NCBI GenBank assembly: GCA_947184155.2 | Contig: CAMXCT020006753.1 | Span: 265,891 to 329,890, forward strand | DNA from: Cladocopium goreaui | Taxonomy: Eukaryota > Sar > Dinophyceae > Suessiales > Symbiodiniaceae | DNA length: 64,000 nucleotides | Reading direction: 5' to 3' | Notes under the pieces: generated by a model | The model's database searches: none | Told to the model about the DNA's origin: nothing | The model's input: only the letters and a program-made list of their open reading frames with translations | Position numbers and translations under genes: made by a program | Shown here: piece by piece, positions 35,701 to 39,700 of the stretch | Layout of the letters: each line of letters opens with the position of its first letter | Position numbering within the stretch: position 1 is the first letter of the stretch

Positions 35701-36962
35701 CGATTTAAATATCATATATAAGGAGGTTTCCTAAGTCAAGGGTGTACCCCCAAATCGCCAAAGGGCTCGATGGCTTCGTTGCTGCTGATGTGCCCCTTCC
35801 AGATGGGATAGTCTCCTGCGCCGGCAAATGTCATACTTCCCATGAGCTCAAGGTGTCCTGAGGAGAAAATATGAGAAAGTGACACTTCATTAGATATATG
35901 AATATATGTTTTAACATGTTGTAACTACTAATTGTGTTTGTGCCCTTCTAAACCCAACTTGAAGGGCCCAACTTGTTTTATCTCCCTGTTTCGTCATGTT
36001 TCATCCTCGTGTCATCGGGGAGTGTCACATGCGAAGCTGTCAATACCATCTTGCTCTTGGAAAGCTAAACCATCGCACGCCCCAGTTTCTCCATCACCCT
36101 GCACTAGCCTAGGCAGCCTAGACTTTGCTTCTGGATTTCTGGGGAAAATGACATGAAATGACCATACTTTGCCGAGCCGTTGCCCCATCCCCACTTCCAG
36201 TCTCCCAGTCTCCCAGTGTCCCCTCGCTCCCGCATCCAGCTCCAGGGCGTTGGCCACGGACCACTCGCCCAGCGCCGTTCCACTGCCGCAGACCGCCACC
36301 GATTCCTGGCTGATCCCATGGGTGAAATTCATGAAACCATGGCTAGAGATGCTAGAGAATCCAAGAAAATCACATCAAAAATGCTGGGTCAGTTTTGACC
36401 ATGAAAAAGTGGGGGGTAACATGGTTCTACCATTGAAATATATGAGTATATGTATACATATATATATATATGTATATATTGTACTCAAACAAACCCATAT
36501 GGGCCCCAAATAGATCCAACATATCAATGGATGAGAATGGTAGGTAAGTTTAGAATAACAAGGCAGCAAGATTTTCACCGATTCCCTTGTGCATTTATGT
36601 TCCTTGCTCTTCGGGATGATTATGAGAAAGAAACAGCTGCCACTCATTCCAATTTCTTGTGTGAATGTGGCTTTGTCTAAAAACACGCTGCCAAAAAATC
36701 CATCAAAATCCCATCATTGATCATCATGTGCCCACTCAAAAGGGAACTTTTATTGAACTACGCGGCTACACCCGATGTTCAGCTATGGCAGTGTGTCAAA
36801 ACCTTGTACCCCTGGTGAACATCAAAATAGCTGGTAAATGGATGTTCATTCCCCTAAAAATGGTATTAATAGGTATTGATCCATACCCCTATCACGCAGC
36901 CATGTCATCATCCAAGGTACTCCAGGCACAGTCTCACAGGTGACTTCGAAGTATGTCTCCAT
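9470..36962 (-). CDS. CBM20 starch-binding domain + calcium-dependent protein kinase (CDPK2-like), about 24 exons
   Basis: Assembled by eye from separate exons on the minus strand. Predicted product: CBM20 polyglucan-binding domain, Ser/Thr kinase domain, then EF-hands, giving Ca2+-activated phosphorylation targeted to starch-like granules. Visible motifs in order are CBM20 GSGTALGEW, DYPIW and VRWEG; then GTGMSGGV (ATP loop), VAIK, HRD split over two exons, IDFGLA, APEVL, CDMWSLG, DPSKRMTAE, EAMAHPW; then EF loops DENGTGQIKV and DKDKKGKV. All key catalytic residues are present, so the kinase should be active. From 22,275 to 10,293 every junction keeps phase. Donors are mainly GC or GA. The join between the CBM20 and kinase parts spans an intron of about 9.3 kb holding a mobile element and is inferred. 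The true start and final exon are not fixed. Each exon is listed separately. Confidence 0.7.
9590..9742. repeat. Degenerate MITE-like inverted repeat
   Basis: Contains ATGGAAAATCACCATTT twice and GGCCATGTTCATTTG near a GCCAGATGGTA end. It resembles family A interiors but with decayed termini. Confidence 0.5.
9900..10022. repeat. MITE family C copy
   Basis: Inverted repeat with ends TATATGGAGGTTTCCTGAGT and ACTTAGGAAACCTCCATATA, interior CCATCCGTGAATGG. Partial relatives occur at 32,275-32,375 and 35,720-35,755. Confidence 0.8.
10243..10293 (-). CDS. CDPK exon 23: EF-hand 3
   Basis: Acceptor CCCAG|GACAAG. It reads DKKGKVTVEEMSKALDG. Joined to exon 22 (ending FQKLDK), the loop is DKDKKGKVTVEE, a canonical 12-residue calcium loop with acidic positions 1, 3 and 12 and Gly at 6. 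The downstream end is approximate. Confidence 0.75.
10689..10784. repeat. MITE family A copy, degenerate
   Basis: Starts TACCCTCTGGTA and ends TTCCCAGAGGGT. The interior keeps CCATTTATAATAGG and GGCCATGTTAAAT. Confidence 0.75.
11176..11295. repeat. GATTA microsatellite
   Basis: AGATTAGATT-type 5-bp repeats with ATAGATAG blocks at both sides. Located in a kinase intron. Confidence 0.85.
11613..11648 (-). CDS. CDPK exon 22: EF-hand 3 entering helix
   Basis: A 36-nt exon, acceptor CAAG|GATCAC, donor AAG|GAGCCG (GA type). Reads DHLRELFQKLDK. Phase 0 at both ends, matching exon 21 (ends NLEE) and exon 23 (starts DKKGKV). Confidence 0.7.
12092..12198. repeat. MITE family B, copy 1
   Basis: 107-bp element with about 29-bp inverted ends (GGTGGATGGAAGAAATCCTG and its complement, one mismatch). 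It lies in the CDPK intron about 24 bp from the donor of exon 21. Nearly identical to 51,707-51,813. Confidence 0.9.
12222..12298 (-). CDS. CDPK exon 21: EF-hand 2
   Basis: Acceptor GACAG|CTGATG (AG|C, an exception), donor GAG|GCAGGT (GC type). Reads DASQEISYSAFLAACL then FQHHSNLEE. EISYSAFLAA is the classic CDPK second EF-hand exit (known family pattern I.Y.EFLAA). The loop lacks a strong acidic pattern, so calcium affinity may be low. Confidence 0.8.
13380..13610. repeat. AACCATCATT degenerate repeat
   Basis: About 230 bp of imperfect AACCATYATT units in a kinase intron. No coding potential. Confidence 0.8.
13685..13744 (-). CDS. CDPK exon 20: EF-hand 1 exit
   Basis: Acceptor GCCAG|GACAGA, donor GAGG|GTCTCC (GT type). 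Reads QIKVKDLVQKARNGTAEDE. With exon 19 (ending LDENGT plus one base) it gives DENGTGQIKVKD, a good first EF loop. Confidence 0.8.
14364..14470. repeat. MITE family A, degenerate ends
   Basis: Starts TACCATCTGGTTATTTAACA and ends TGTTAAATAACCGGAGG. The interior has CCATGTAAAATCACCATG. Confidence 0.8.
14559..14603 (-). CDS. CDPK exon 19: EF-hand 1 entry
   Basis: A 45-nt exon, acceptor CGAG|GCAAAT, donor CACAG|GCTCTG (GC type). Reads KWADQFEALDENGT. Phase-perfect with exons 18 and 20. Confidence 0.8.
14655..14735. repeat. 11-bp minisatellite
   Basis: About seven near-perfect copies of CATGGAAACCC. The 11-bp period cycles through all frames, which explains long open frames on both strands here; they are not genes. 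Confidence 0.9.
15098..15155 (-). CDS. CDPK exon 18: autoinhibitory junction
   Basis: Acceptor TTTAG|GAAGTG, donor GTCC|GTGTCT (GT type). Reads EVKRAVLSAIAPMASVEQV. This is the position of the CDPK autoinhibitory helix just after the kinase domain, before the calmodulin-like part. Confidence 0.8.
15531..15642. repeat. MITE family A copy
   Basis: Starts TACCATCTGGTTATTTAACA, ends TGTTAAATAACCAGAGGGTA. In a kinase intron, 200-odd bases from exon 17. Confidence 0.85.
15861..15968 (-). CDS. CDPK exon 17: kinase C-lobe end
   Basis: 108 nt, acceptor CCAG|GAAGCG, donor AAC|GATGCT (GA; GC three bases on is also possible). Reads EAMAHPWLASGTAP, a linker, and ILDGLKAFTRSN. EAMAHPW is kinase subdomain XI. 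Confidence 0.85.
16357..16410 (-). CDS. CDPK exon 16: subdomain XI
   Basis: 54 nt, acceptor TCCAG|GACTTC, donor GAG|GTCCTC (GT type). Reads DFIGKLFQVDPSKRMTAE, the conserved R of subdomain XI being in SKRMT. Confidence 0.9.
16916..16968 (-). CDS. CDPK exon 15
   Basis: 53 nt, acceptor GGTAG|GAGAGT, donor AAG|GCTGGG (GC type). Reads EYRFAEDRWGNVTQNAK, the typical CDPK Y.F....W..V...AK block. Confidence 0.85.
17217..17324 (-). CDS. CDPK exon 14: subdomains IX-X
   Basis: 108 nt, acceptor ACACAG|AACAGT, donor CAAG|GACGCG (GA type). Reads QCDMWSLGILTYILLDGRAP then FMGRNDRQTYRLILQ. CDMWSLG carries the structural Asp of subdomain IX. Confidence 0.9.
17717..17814 (-). CDS. CDPK exon 13: DFG to APE
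   Basis: 98 nt, acceptor CCGAG|GATGAT, donor GGCG|GCATGT (GC type). Reads MIDFGLAHSIDEFPMTDSCG then TLYYAAPEVLRG. Contains the Mg-binding DFG and the APE motif. The segment between is the usual CDPK activation loop. Confidence 0.95.
18150..18228. repeat. MITE family A copy, short
   Basis: Starts TTTACCCTCTGGTAATCAAA, ends GTACCGGAGGGGTGA, with CCACTATAAATGG inside. Confidence 0.7.
18347..18402 (-). CDS. CDPK exon 12: catalytic loop second half
   Basis: 56 nt, acceptor CAAG|GATTTG, donor TCAA|GACGCT (GA type). Reads DLKLENFCLEDDSENARI. With HR at the end of exon 11 it forms HRDLKLEN. Confidence 0.9.
18542..18632 (-). CDS. CDPK exon 11: subdomain VIa
   Basis: 91 nt, acceptor CTTAG|GCGACG, donor CCGG|GATGCT (GA type). 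Reads RRYTEKDAVEVVRQILSAVG then YCHRNGVCHR. The catalytic HRD is split exactly between this exon and exon 12. Confidence 0.9.
18835..18914 (-). CDS. CDPK exon 10: hinge region
   Basis: 80 nt, acceptor GCAAG|GTCTAT, donor AAAA|GCAGCT (GC type). Reads VYEEPTRLLLVMEKLNGPDL then FDAFAK. LLVMEKL is the kinase hinge. Confidence 0.9.
19142..19255 (-). CDS. CDPK exon 9: VAIK lysine and C-helix
   Basis: 114 nt, acceptor CCAG|GTAGAG, donor GAG|GCCGTG (GC type). Reads VEVAIKTLPLDKSKEEHIKA then EIQHQLAMDHPNICRLLE. Holds the ATP-anchoring Lys and the C-helix Glu. Confidence 0.95.
19600..20590. other. Intronic stretch without recognised features
   Basis: Lies in the intron between CDPK exons 8 and 9. AT-rich, no clear repeat unit. 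A short plus-strand open frame at 19,862-20,074 has no supporting signal. Confidence 0.5.
20610..20830 (-). pseudogene. Possible transposase fragment (IS1595/ISXO2-like end)
   Basis: A stop-free minus-strand reading without a start contains HILADARGQGIFCRTK and, further on, KIHTGHVDGFWKVLKQTIPG. An HT..V.GFW..LK block is characteristic of the C-terminal DDE region of IS1595/ISXO2-type transposases, which are known to be common in Symbiodiniaceae genomes. It ends at a stop soon after, so it is a remnant. The plus strand also has an open reading here (EDLPESIYVTRVDLDFPP), so this call is tentative. Confidence 0.35.
21427..21481 (-). CDS. CDPK exon 8: glycine-rich loop
   Basis: 55 nt, acceptor CCAAG|GTTGGG, donor GGA|GCTGCG (GC type). 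Reads LGTGMSGGVIVGKNKTPG. It matches the G.G..G.V ATP-binding loop and joins exon 7 (ending GDVLL plus GG) in phase. Confidence 0.85.
22165..22275 (-). CDS. CDPK exon 7: kinase domain start
   Basis: 111 nt, acceptor CCCAG|GAAGGA, donor TTGG|GCATTT (GC type). Reads KDIPVDPAVRLTRLVRSRSG then GRFEESYELRPGDVLL. The YEL block is the usual start of a CDPK kinase domain. Because it begins at a splice acceptor, coding exons must exist upstream, on the far side of the 7.5-kb mobile element. Confidence 0.85.
22310..22640. repeat. 10-bp TGGATTTTAN degenerate minisatellite
   Basis: Dozens of imperfect TGGATTTTAA / TGGATTTTAC units, grading into AATGGGATT-type sequence up to 22,986. Similar AATGGGATT-rich tracts occur at 33,860-34,160 and 62,085-62,200. 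Confidence 0.85.
22982..22987. repeat. Candidate target site duplication, left
   Basis: ATGGGA immediately before the left inverted repeat, matching ATGGGA at 30,498-30,503. Six bases is the known Polinton TSD length. The A-run at the junction and the ATGGG-rich flank make the exact boundary ambiguous by one base. Confidence 0.6.
22988..23226 (+). repeat. Left terminal inverted repeat
   Basis: Starts with an A-run then TGGTAGAAGGGGGAAGCTAG. By eye it differs from the reverse complement of 30,258-30,497 at about five substitutions plus one or two single-base indels, so it is roughly 97 percent identical. Homology stops abruptly at CTTCCTT and seems to resume weakly at 24,066. Confidence 0.95.
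23405..23485. repeat. CG-alternating palindrome
   Basis: Two (CG)n tracts with internal CC/GG switches face each other across a spacer containing CCTGCATGCAGG. Potential Z-DNA or cruciform. Confidence 0.85.
23570..23865. repeat. GATA microsatellite
   Basis: GATAGATA array with AATA and CGAT interruptions. Open frames across it on the minus strand (Leu/Ser/Ile/Tyr only) are artefacts. Confidence 0.9.
24191..24210. repeat. 20-bp inverted repeat, left partner
   Basis: GATTACTTCATAATATGTTT, whose exact reverse complement is at 29,669-29,688. Both sit at the inner edge of the terminal segments, so they may be a remnant of an originally longer terminal repeat or a boundary signal. Confidence 0.7.
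24236..24490 (-). CDS. Unrecognised small protein (84 aa) of the element
   Basis: Starts MIIFSLMRFDIIKRMYENLT. It contains VECGKELN, then WDAMAINQTLLALAIDELIL and a C-terminal HWWDGIGKW. It begins 13 bp after the stop of the next gene upstream and has no promoter motif of its own, so it is probably co-transcribed with it. AT-rich like its neighbours. I do not recognise the family. Confidence 0.6.
   Translation of the reverse strand: MIIFSLMRFDIIKRMYENLTNKTIIVECGKELNRDGKWDAMAINQTLLALAIDELILDDTDEPTITSQVRIIEHWWDGIGKWKA
24503..24724 (-). CDS. Acidic small protein (73 aa) of the element
   Basis: Starts MSKAKIQVIDRDNIGIYADF, followed by the acidic stretch GSESEDEHECDR and KEDEEIRDF, then WWFKVIDRLKND at the end. 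A promoter motif lies 28 bases upstream of the ATG. No homology recognised. The acidic middle could be a DNA-mimic or protein-binding segment, but that is speculation. Confidence 0.65.
   Translation of the reverse strand: MSKAKIQVIDRDNIGIYADFGSESEDEHECDRQAIEKEDEEIRDFVKCHPMPSPDDEEGEYWWFKVIDRLKND
24725..24765 (-). promoter_or_regulatory. Element promoter motif, copy 4
   Basis: Coding-strand TACTTAAAGA at 24,761-24,752, then A-rich spacer, TATATAT, and the ATG at 24,724. Confidence 0.75.
24755..25408 (-). CDS. Unrecognised 217-aa cysteine-containing protein of the element
   Basis: Starts MLFTYKNCGCCKKEM. Cysteines cluster near the N terminus (CGCC at residues 8-11, then CDEIC and HCSKC), a plausible zinc-binding site. 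The rest is Lys/Phe/Tyr-rich and helical-looking, with EWWFPQNDWIYTF near residue 160. The ATG is chosen because the element promoter motif lies 26 bases upstream. The reading is intact, unlike the PolB-like neighbour. It occupies the place right after the PolB-like gene. Family unknown; a DNA-binding or replication accessory role is only a guess from context. Confidence 0.7.
   Translation of the reverse strand: MLFTYKNCGCCKKEMTDLKDLLNNIFPAGICDEICDYNLHCSKCKDLNDKERRYIDFNYHFDYFNDKKLTRVEKTIYFFKTRMEKSPIYLSNTNRTNTRQMKRKIDVLMDTFKLKQEFKHDKLFLMAIKSFVKKEWKTTYHFLKNFHDLTYMTYCKNKREWWFPQNDWIYTFRNREFKVNDILKIFLREYVEELFNGYEKYLNIEEIKEYLQKVVNT
25409..25447 (-). promoter_or_regulatory. Element promoter motif, copy 3
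   Basis: Coding-strand TACTTAAAGA at 25,443-25,434, followed by AAAAAATACC, TATATATAG and the ATG of the 217-aa gene. Confidence 0.8.
25460..27038 (-). pseudogene. Polinton/Maverick DNA polymerase B N-terminal-like protein, frameshifted, without catalytic domains
   Basis: The 390-aa first part carries the module known upstream of the exonuclease domain in Polinton and adintovirus PolB: SGLVL near residue 252, YNPTRGG near 269, IPLPKWVQNKK near 278, NIKNEDNKCFKYSV near 292 and HPERLSHYK near 316. A shift near 25,895 moves to the frame with YVYIKDYDKL and a CFHC...H...C zinc finger. Two more shifts, near 25,680 and 25,590, are needed to reach a stop at 25,460. Where a full PolB continues into its exonuclease (YADFE-type motif), this one ends, so no polymerase is encoded. 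An internal promoter motif suggests the true start may be Met51 (26,888). The shifts could be decay or assembly errors; not all are in homopolymers. Confidence 0.8.
26889..26936 (-). promoter_or_regulatory. Internal element promoter motif
   Basis: Coding-strand TACTTAAAGA at 26,932-26,923, a TATATTATT stretch, then the ATG at 26,888 (reads MNTSDQIVLDY). It lies inside the upstream open frame, so it probably marks the genuine start of the PolB-like gene. The preceding 50 codons (Gln/Asn-rich) may then be a separate short gene or leader. Confidence 0.65.
27039..27079 (-). promoter_or_regulatory. Element promoter motif, copy 2
   Basis: Coding-strand TACTTAAAGA at 27,075-27,066, then AATATTACC, TTATATAG and the ATG at 27,038. 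Confidence 0.8.
27136..27483 (-). CDS. Small zinc-finger protein of the element
   Basis: About 115 aa; start ATG at 27,483 (MPCYMYINGMKQEM). An acidic N-terminal part is followed by a low-complexity Asn/Pro/Thr stretch, KPLDPNYFSKYYQKRL, and a C-terminal finger CPDCGRTITSKSNLSKHRQT followed by NVC, a C2HC variant. Short proteins with a YY..K lead-in and one C-terminal finger are a recurring type in Polinton-like and large DNA viruses of protists (family knowledge). Probably DNA-binding. First gene of the minus-strand series, with its own promoter motif 31 bases upstream. Confidence 0.75.
   Translation of the reverse strand: MPCYMYINGMKQEMDEDLFDQMAAALHQSSNPHNPPTATSTRWKQPEAILTTSRSRYKPDGTYDKKPLDPNYFSKYYQKRLSTPFTCPDCGRTITSKSNLSKHRQTNVCMSNRRH
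27484..27527 (-). promoter_or_regulatory. Element promoter motif, copy 1
   Basis: Coding-strand TACTTAAAGA at 27,523-27,514, then CATACCGCC, TTATATAA and the ATG at 27,483. Confidence 0.75.
27558..27617. repeat. 12-bp inverted repeat
   Basis: AACAAGTGTCCT (27,558-27,569) pairs with AGGACACTTGTT (27,606-27,617). It sits where composition changes from AT-rich to GC-rich, so it may mark the edge of the inserted ATPase segment. Confidence 0.6.
27788..27856. repeat. Nested hairpin
   Basis: CATCAACTGGGAG (27,788-27,800) pairs with CTCCCAGTTGATG (27,844-27,856). Inside is a second stem, ACACGC...GCGTGT. Could be a transcript 3'-end structure or an element end. Confidence 0.6.
28263..29480 (-). CDS. 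P-loop ATPase, STAND-like, intronless
   Basis: 405-aa single-exon reading. The in-frame ATG at 29,414 (MASRAWAWLRANAAP) is the likelier start, because it is directly followed by a hydrophobic segment (GVVTPVVGVFASYAW) that could anchor it in a membrane. Walker A is GLKSTGKSS at residues 100-108. Downstream features VGVDVVLP and ASSEGLELLS, then PVEKAKEYL, resemble the NTPase plus sensor region of archaeal/STAND-type ATPases (inference). The C-terminal part is helical and Cys-poor. Base composition is far more GC-rich than the flanking element genes and it lacks their promoter motif. It looks like a host-derived retrogene or captured gene inside the element. The reading is intact, unlike the PolB-like gene. 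Confidence 0.8.
   Translation of the reverse strand: MLIAFRSTGCCSTCADKNAKLLMASRAWAWLRANAAPLGVVTPVVGVFASYAWNATETHRMARKIRRGYFQPEAPADYDHRFCLFDRYMMEKASMVGLVGLKSTGKSSTLSHFLREKPNPFYLKLTDGNVYDAMYGQMKDSILCLPFFADYLRWDARKNSEKIVIEVFKLVREQTGSPVQVGVDVVLPASAVVSSKADQAVKTAQSVLLGTASSVPISTGIHVHQLVKDVKWLCADARVASAVIASSEGLELLSVNEPRLEKLMAEEMPVEKAKEYLQHIHAKGYTEEMLKNVPRTFESLQKFKRAQDKEAFCKKEMEEWMMKVEESQEHCSHDGKDGGLRAAKVLYSKALVGAVDYRDIRQHCKDVQNFMANFVRPNLFTPTSGAKYKFQFDCVAEAAKTVFGL
29669..29688. repeat. 20-bp inverted repeat, right partner
   Basis: AAACATATTATGAAGTAATC, exact reverse complement of 24,191-24,210. Composition returns to AT-rich here, marking the far edge of the GC-rich ATPase segment. Confidence 0.7.
29736..30154 (+). 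pseudogene. Zinc-finger protein of the element, interrupted
   Basis: Plus-strand reading MNEHKGRKCSKCKKTQTLEN with two CxxC pairs. It is interrupted after 33 codons by TAG at 29,835. The same frame continues with a Lys/Glu/Arg helix and a C2H2 finger (CPICKIEISRNKMLRHERTQ then RH) to TGA at 30,032. A one-base shift at the A8 run near 30,012 would extend it by about 40 codons, including IDYLNATFPSYPDG, to TAA at 30,154. A zinc ribbon plus helix plus C2H2 finger is a common layout for small genes in algal DNA viruses and Polinton-like elements (family knowledge). Decay or homopolymer errors could explain the breaks. Confidence 0.7.
30258..30497 (-). repeat. Right terminal inverted repeat
   Basis: Reverse complement of 22,988-23,226. 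The outer end is CTTCCCCCTTCTACCA followed by seven T. Confidence 0.95.
30498..30503. repeat. Candidate target site duplication, right
   Basis: ATGGGA directly after the right inverted repeat, matching 22,982-22,987. Confidence 0.6.
30930..30995 (+). CDS. Candidate exon, unassigned (plus strand)
   Basis: After CCTACAG a plus-strand reading ALRLFPARNSQGLEELVVPP runs without stops. GC-rich island. The minus strand is also open over part of it. Only weakly supported. Confidence 0.3.
31178..31290 (+). CDS. Candidate exon, unassigned (plus strand)
   Basis: Plus-strand reading AVPIRNPDLAPYKTFARLQD then ARLLRGSISDVRDP, flanked by TTAG and a GT donor candidate. It lies within the same presumed CDPK intron but in the opposite orientation, so it could be part of another mobile or nested gene. 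Product unknown. Confidence 0.35.
31624..31682 (-). CDS. CDPK linker exon 6
   Basis: Acceptor CCAAG|GAATCC. Reads ESKEIIEAEPETPSSPKPQ. A GC donor after CAGCT leaves two bases that join exon 7 in phase (…PQL then KDIPVD). A Pro/Ser/Glu linker is expected between a CBM20 domain and a kinase domain. The match in phase is supportive but not proof. Confidence 0.5.
31860..31962 (-). CDS. Candidate CDPK linker exon 5
   Basis: Acceptor GTCGCAG|GGCGAA. Reads GEYEHCVIVLGTVPTKLGVS then QALLDSN on the minus strand, open for over 80 codons. Several donors are possible, so the end is approximate. No domain recognised. Confidence 0.5.
32270..32375. repeat. MITE family C relative
   Basis: TATATGGAGGTTTCCTGAAA followed by TACCCCCAAATC and paired CCATCCATTTGTGGATGG segments. 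The right end is decayed. Confidence 0.65.
33625..33720. repeat. ATCATTATCACT repeat
   Basis: TCATTATCACTCATTATCAC-type degenerate array next to CDPK exon 4. Confidence 0.85.
33760..33823 (-). CDS. CDPK exon 4: end of CBM20 domain
   Basis: Acceptor GCAAG|GGCAGA. Reads QNEWSLVRWEGDFANRRC. CBM20 domains end with a F-K-L-V...W-E-G...N-R pattern, and the second conserved Trp and the final N-R are present. In phase with exon 3 (ends IEPF plus one base). The 3' end is approximate; the plus strand is also open here. Confidence 0.6.
34650..35000. repeat. GA-rich satellite with 11-bp core
   Basis: A (GA)n tract followed by about a dozen copies of AGAGACAGAAG. The 11-bp period produces 11-residue peptide periods and long artefactual ORFs on both strands. 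Confidence 0.95.
35759..35815 (-). CDS. CDPK exon 3: CBM20 middle
   Basis: 57 nt, acceptor GCGCAG|GAGACT, donor TTTG|GCGATT (GC type). Reads DYPIWKGHISSNEAIEPF. The Y-P-x-W block is the conserved carbohydrate-contact region of CBM20. Confidence 0.7.
36230..36305 (-). CDS. CDPK exon 2: CBM20 core
   Basis: 76 nt, acceptor GCCAG|GAATCG, donor GCGG|GAGCGA (GA type). Reads ESVAVCGSGTALGEWSVANA then LELDA. G-S...L-G-x-W is the CBM20 signature with the first binding-site Trp. Confidence 0.8.
36789..36893. repeat. Dispersed repeat D, copy 1
   Basis: About 105 bp containing GTGAACATCAAAATAGCTGG and GGTATTAATAGGTATTGATC. An inverted, near-identical copy lies at 51,922-52,024, and a partial relative at 41,550-41,600. 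Confidence 0.85.
36921..36962 (-). CDS. CDPK exon 1 (or early exon): CBM20 start
   Basis: Reads METYFEVTCETVPG, donor GGA|GTACCT (GT type). CBM20 domains begin with F.V.C.T.PG, so ATG 36,962 is a plausible start. The frame stays open upstream to about 37,016 (SVASAPSRGT), so further N-terminal sequence is possible. Confidence 0.65.
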
Positions 36963-37884
36963 GGTGCCGCGGGACGGCGCGCTCGCAACGGAGAAACCCC
37001 GCTGCGCACTCCAAAAAGAAATCCGAAACTACCAGTGGACAAGATATGTTGCTATGGTGCAAGACATGTGCATCTCTCTCGATTTTTGATGATCTTTGCA
37101 TATGTGTGTTGTCTCCATCTGTGTGTTTGTGTCTCTGTGTGTGTGTGTTTACTTGTATACATGATACAATGTCTTGAACTTAACTTCCAGTTGTATTTTT
37201 GTGAATGCACAAATTTGGATCCATCGTATCCGAATCTGCACCGATCAAAGTTGTTGTATATATTTTGAAACCATTCAACCTAAAGAGCCATAGATTCTTG
37301 ATACCTGTGTTTGGGAGTTTTCGACTGGTGCTCAAATGGACTGCGAAACTCGTCGGTGACCAGGCCAGCACAACATGACATGGAAGGTGTATTACCAAAA
37401 CAAATTCAGCTGAATCAAACCTGACTTCTCTGTGACGTTCGCACTCACAAGACTCCGAAGATGTTATGTGACCGCTGGAGGCCCATCATGCTTGGTGCTT
37501 TCAACCATGAAAGTCAATTGGGATCATCACAGTTTTATGTCGTACCCGCCGGCAATTGGAGTATGCAAAATCACCATTAATTATGTACTAGGAATCGAAT
37601 TTTCATGGGCAATGGTTTCCAGTTCGCAAAGTGTAACCAATTACCAGAAGGCAAATTTCCCAACCACATGATAGTAACCATCCCCCACATTTGGATATAG
37701 ATGGCTATTACCAGAGGGTACAAGGTGAGGCCCCCCAGTTATATGTTGGTTTATAAACCCATAAAAATAGTTATCACATCCCATAATCAACTCAACACAA
37801 ACATTCACCAAATGATGTTCGTCAACTTAGCTATCGTAAATCAATATCCCATGACATCCCATAAAAAATCCGCATATTTTTCTT

Positions 37885-37970
37885 GCTCATCCTCCATTTT
37901 CCTATGGTTTTCCTATGGTTTTCCTATGGTTTTTCTGGTTTTCCTATGGTTTTCCTATGGGTTTTCCCAG
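37885..37970. repeat. TTTTCCTATGG minisatellite
   Basis: Six or so copies of an 11-bp TTTTCCTATGG unit. Confidence 0.85.
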
Positions 37971-37984
37971 CAGTCCCCAGCCTC

Positions 37985-38095
37985 CCCATTCGAGCTCCCG
38001 GCATCAGGCACCGCCCAGGGCGGCTTTGCGGTGCCTCTCCGCGCGCTCCGCGCGCTCCGCGCCGGGGCGACTGGGCCGGGCGTTGAGCTGGGCCA
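37985..38095 (-). CDS. Candidate exon, GC-rich
   Basis: GC-rich island with three minus-strand frames open. LAQLNARPSRPGAERAERAE is one; it contains a short GCGCTCCGC repeat. No donor or acceptor is clearly best. Product unknown. Confidence 0.3.
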
Positions 38096-38724
38096 AAATG
38101 GTGGATCCGGCTGGTGCTGGTATATATTGATGGTAAATGTTAAATGTATAAAGTATTAATATATATATATATATGCTATAACAATCTATAGCACCATGTA
38201 TGATATATATGTATTATAAATGTATGGCATACATGTATGGTATATAATGGTATATATTGATATATAACATGTATGGTATACATGTATGATGCTAAATTGA
38301 CCATATATTTACCATGCATGACCACATATATGCCATCAATATACCATCAATAACATTTACCATGCTATAACATGACTGGGCTATATTGATGGGATCCATG
38401 GCACACCATATATAGCAGCACCATGGATCCTGTGGGATAGGAAATCATGAAGAAAAATAGGGACTTATATATATATGTATAGTTATAATGATATATTTCA
38501 ATAAATGACATAAGTCATAAGAGCTAAGTTCTCGATGTTCTCTTATTATTTATGTTCTCTTATAGCTAGCAAAAATGTGGATGCAATAGATTAGGAGCAG
38601 GTATTTAAGATGAAGACCAGCAAAATGGAGAGGAACAAGGGTATGTTCACTCAAAACCAGACTAGATGACAGTGTGGCCTGAAAGAAAGCAGGAGGCAGG
38701 AGATGAGAACAATATGCAAGAAAC

Positions 38725-38726
<2 letters not shown>

Positions 38727-38755
<29 letters not shown>

Positions 38756-38858
38756 CTGGTGGTGGTGGTGGTGGTGATGATGATGATGATGATGCTGGTG
38801 GTGGTGGTGGTGGTGGTGGTGGTGGTGATGATGATGATGATGATGATGATGATGACGA
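38727..38858. repeat. ATG/GTG trinucleotide array
   Basis: (GAT)n-(GCTGGTGGTGG)-(GAT)n twice over. Encodes homopolymeric His, Met or Val in the six frames; not a gene. Confidence 0.95.
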
Positions 38859-39489
38859 TAAATCGCAAGTTTACCTTCCCAGTCGTGCACATTCGACCTT
38901 TATTTCCTGCGAGGGGCACGTCTAACGTTGGAAAATCGCATTTTTACCCCGTGTTGAACGTGCGACCTTCGTTTCGTGCGGCAAAGGGTTGCATCCGATC
39001 TTTCAAAATCAAAATTGTACAACAGTTTTTGCCGTTTGACCTTCATGTCGTGCGAAAGGGTTGCATCTAGAATCTAGACTTTCAAAATTGCAATTTCACA
39101 GCAGTTTTGGACGACCATCAATTCGTACGAAAGGGCGATGCCGCGCATAAAAAAAATCGGTTTCGCCACATGTTTATGCGTCCGACACGTACGCTCTCCG
39201 CAGAGGGTTCCTCCGGCACAAGCCACGAGCAAGACAAATTCGCGTTTCACCACGTTTGTGCGTCCGACATGCGCGATCTCCGCAGAGGGTCACGTTTCGT
39301 AAGCCGTCGTCTGGCTGCCCCTGCCGCCAAAAGAGACATTTAGAAACTCTTGAGAAGTAGGAGTTTTGTAGGAGTTCAGATACAAGTGGATCACCTGGAA
39401 GTTAACTCCTGTGTAACAACTCCTGTATGACAACTTCTGTGTCACAACTCCTGTATTGTATGACAATTCCCATGTAACAACTCCTCTGC

Positions 39490-39700
39490 AAATGATATAG
39501 ATTATGTAGATGATGTAGATGATGGAGATGAAGTTGATGTAGATGAAGTTGATATAGATGTTGTAGATATATATGTGATGCAAATGTAGATGTGGATGAC
39601 GTAGATGATGTACAAGATATAGGAGAGAAGTAGGAGATGTAGATGCATGTGGTGGTGTTTGAAGTTAATGTAGATGATGTAGGTGATGTGAAAGATGTAG
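39490..39700. repeat. GATGTAGAT repeat
   Basis: Imperfect array of GATGTAGAT/GAAGTTGAT units preceded by CAACTCCTGTNTGA copies at 39,405-39,485. Confidence 0.85.

Noticed and set aside
38651..39070. Poly-His, poly-Thr and poly-Met ORFs
   Set aside because: Direct consequence of the GAT/GTG trinucleotide array.
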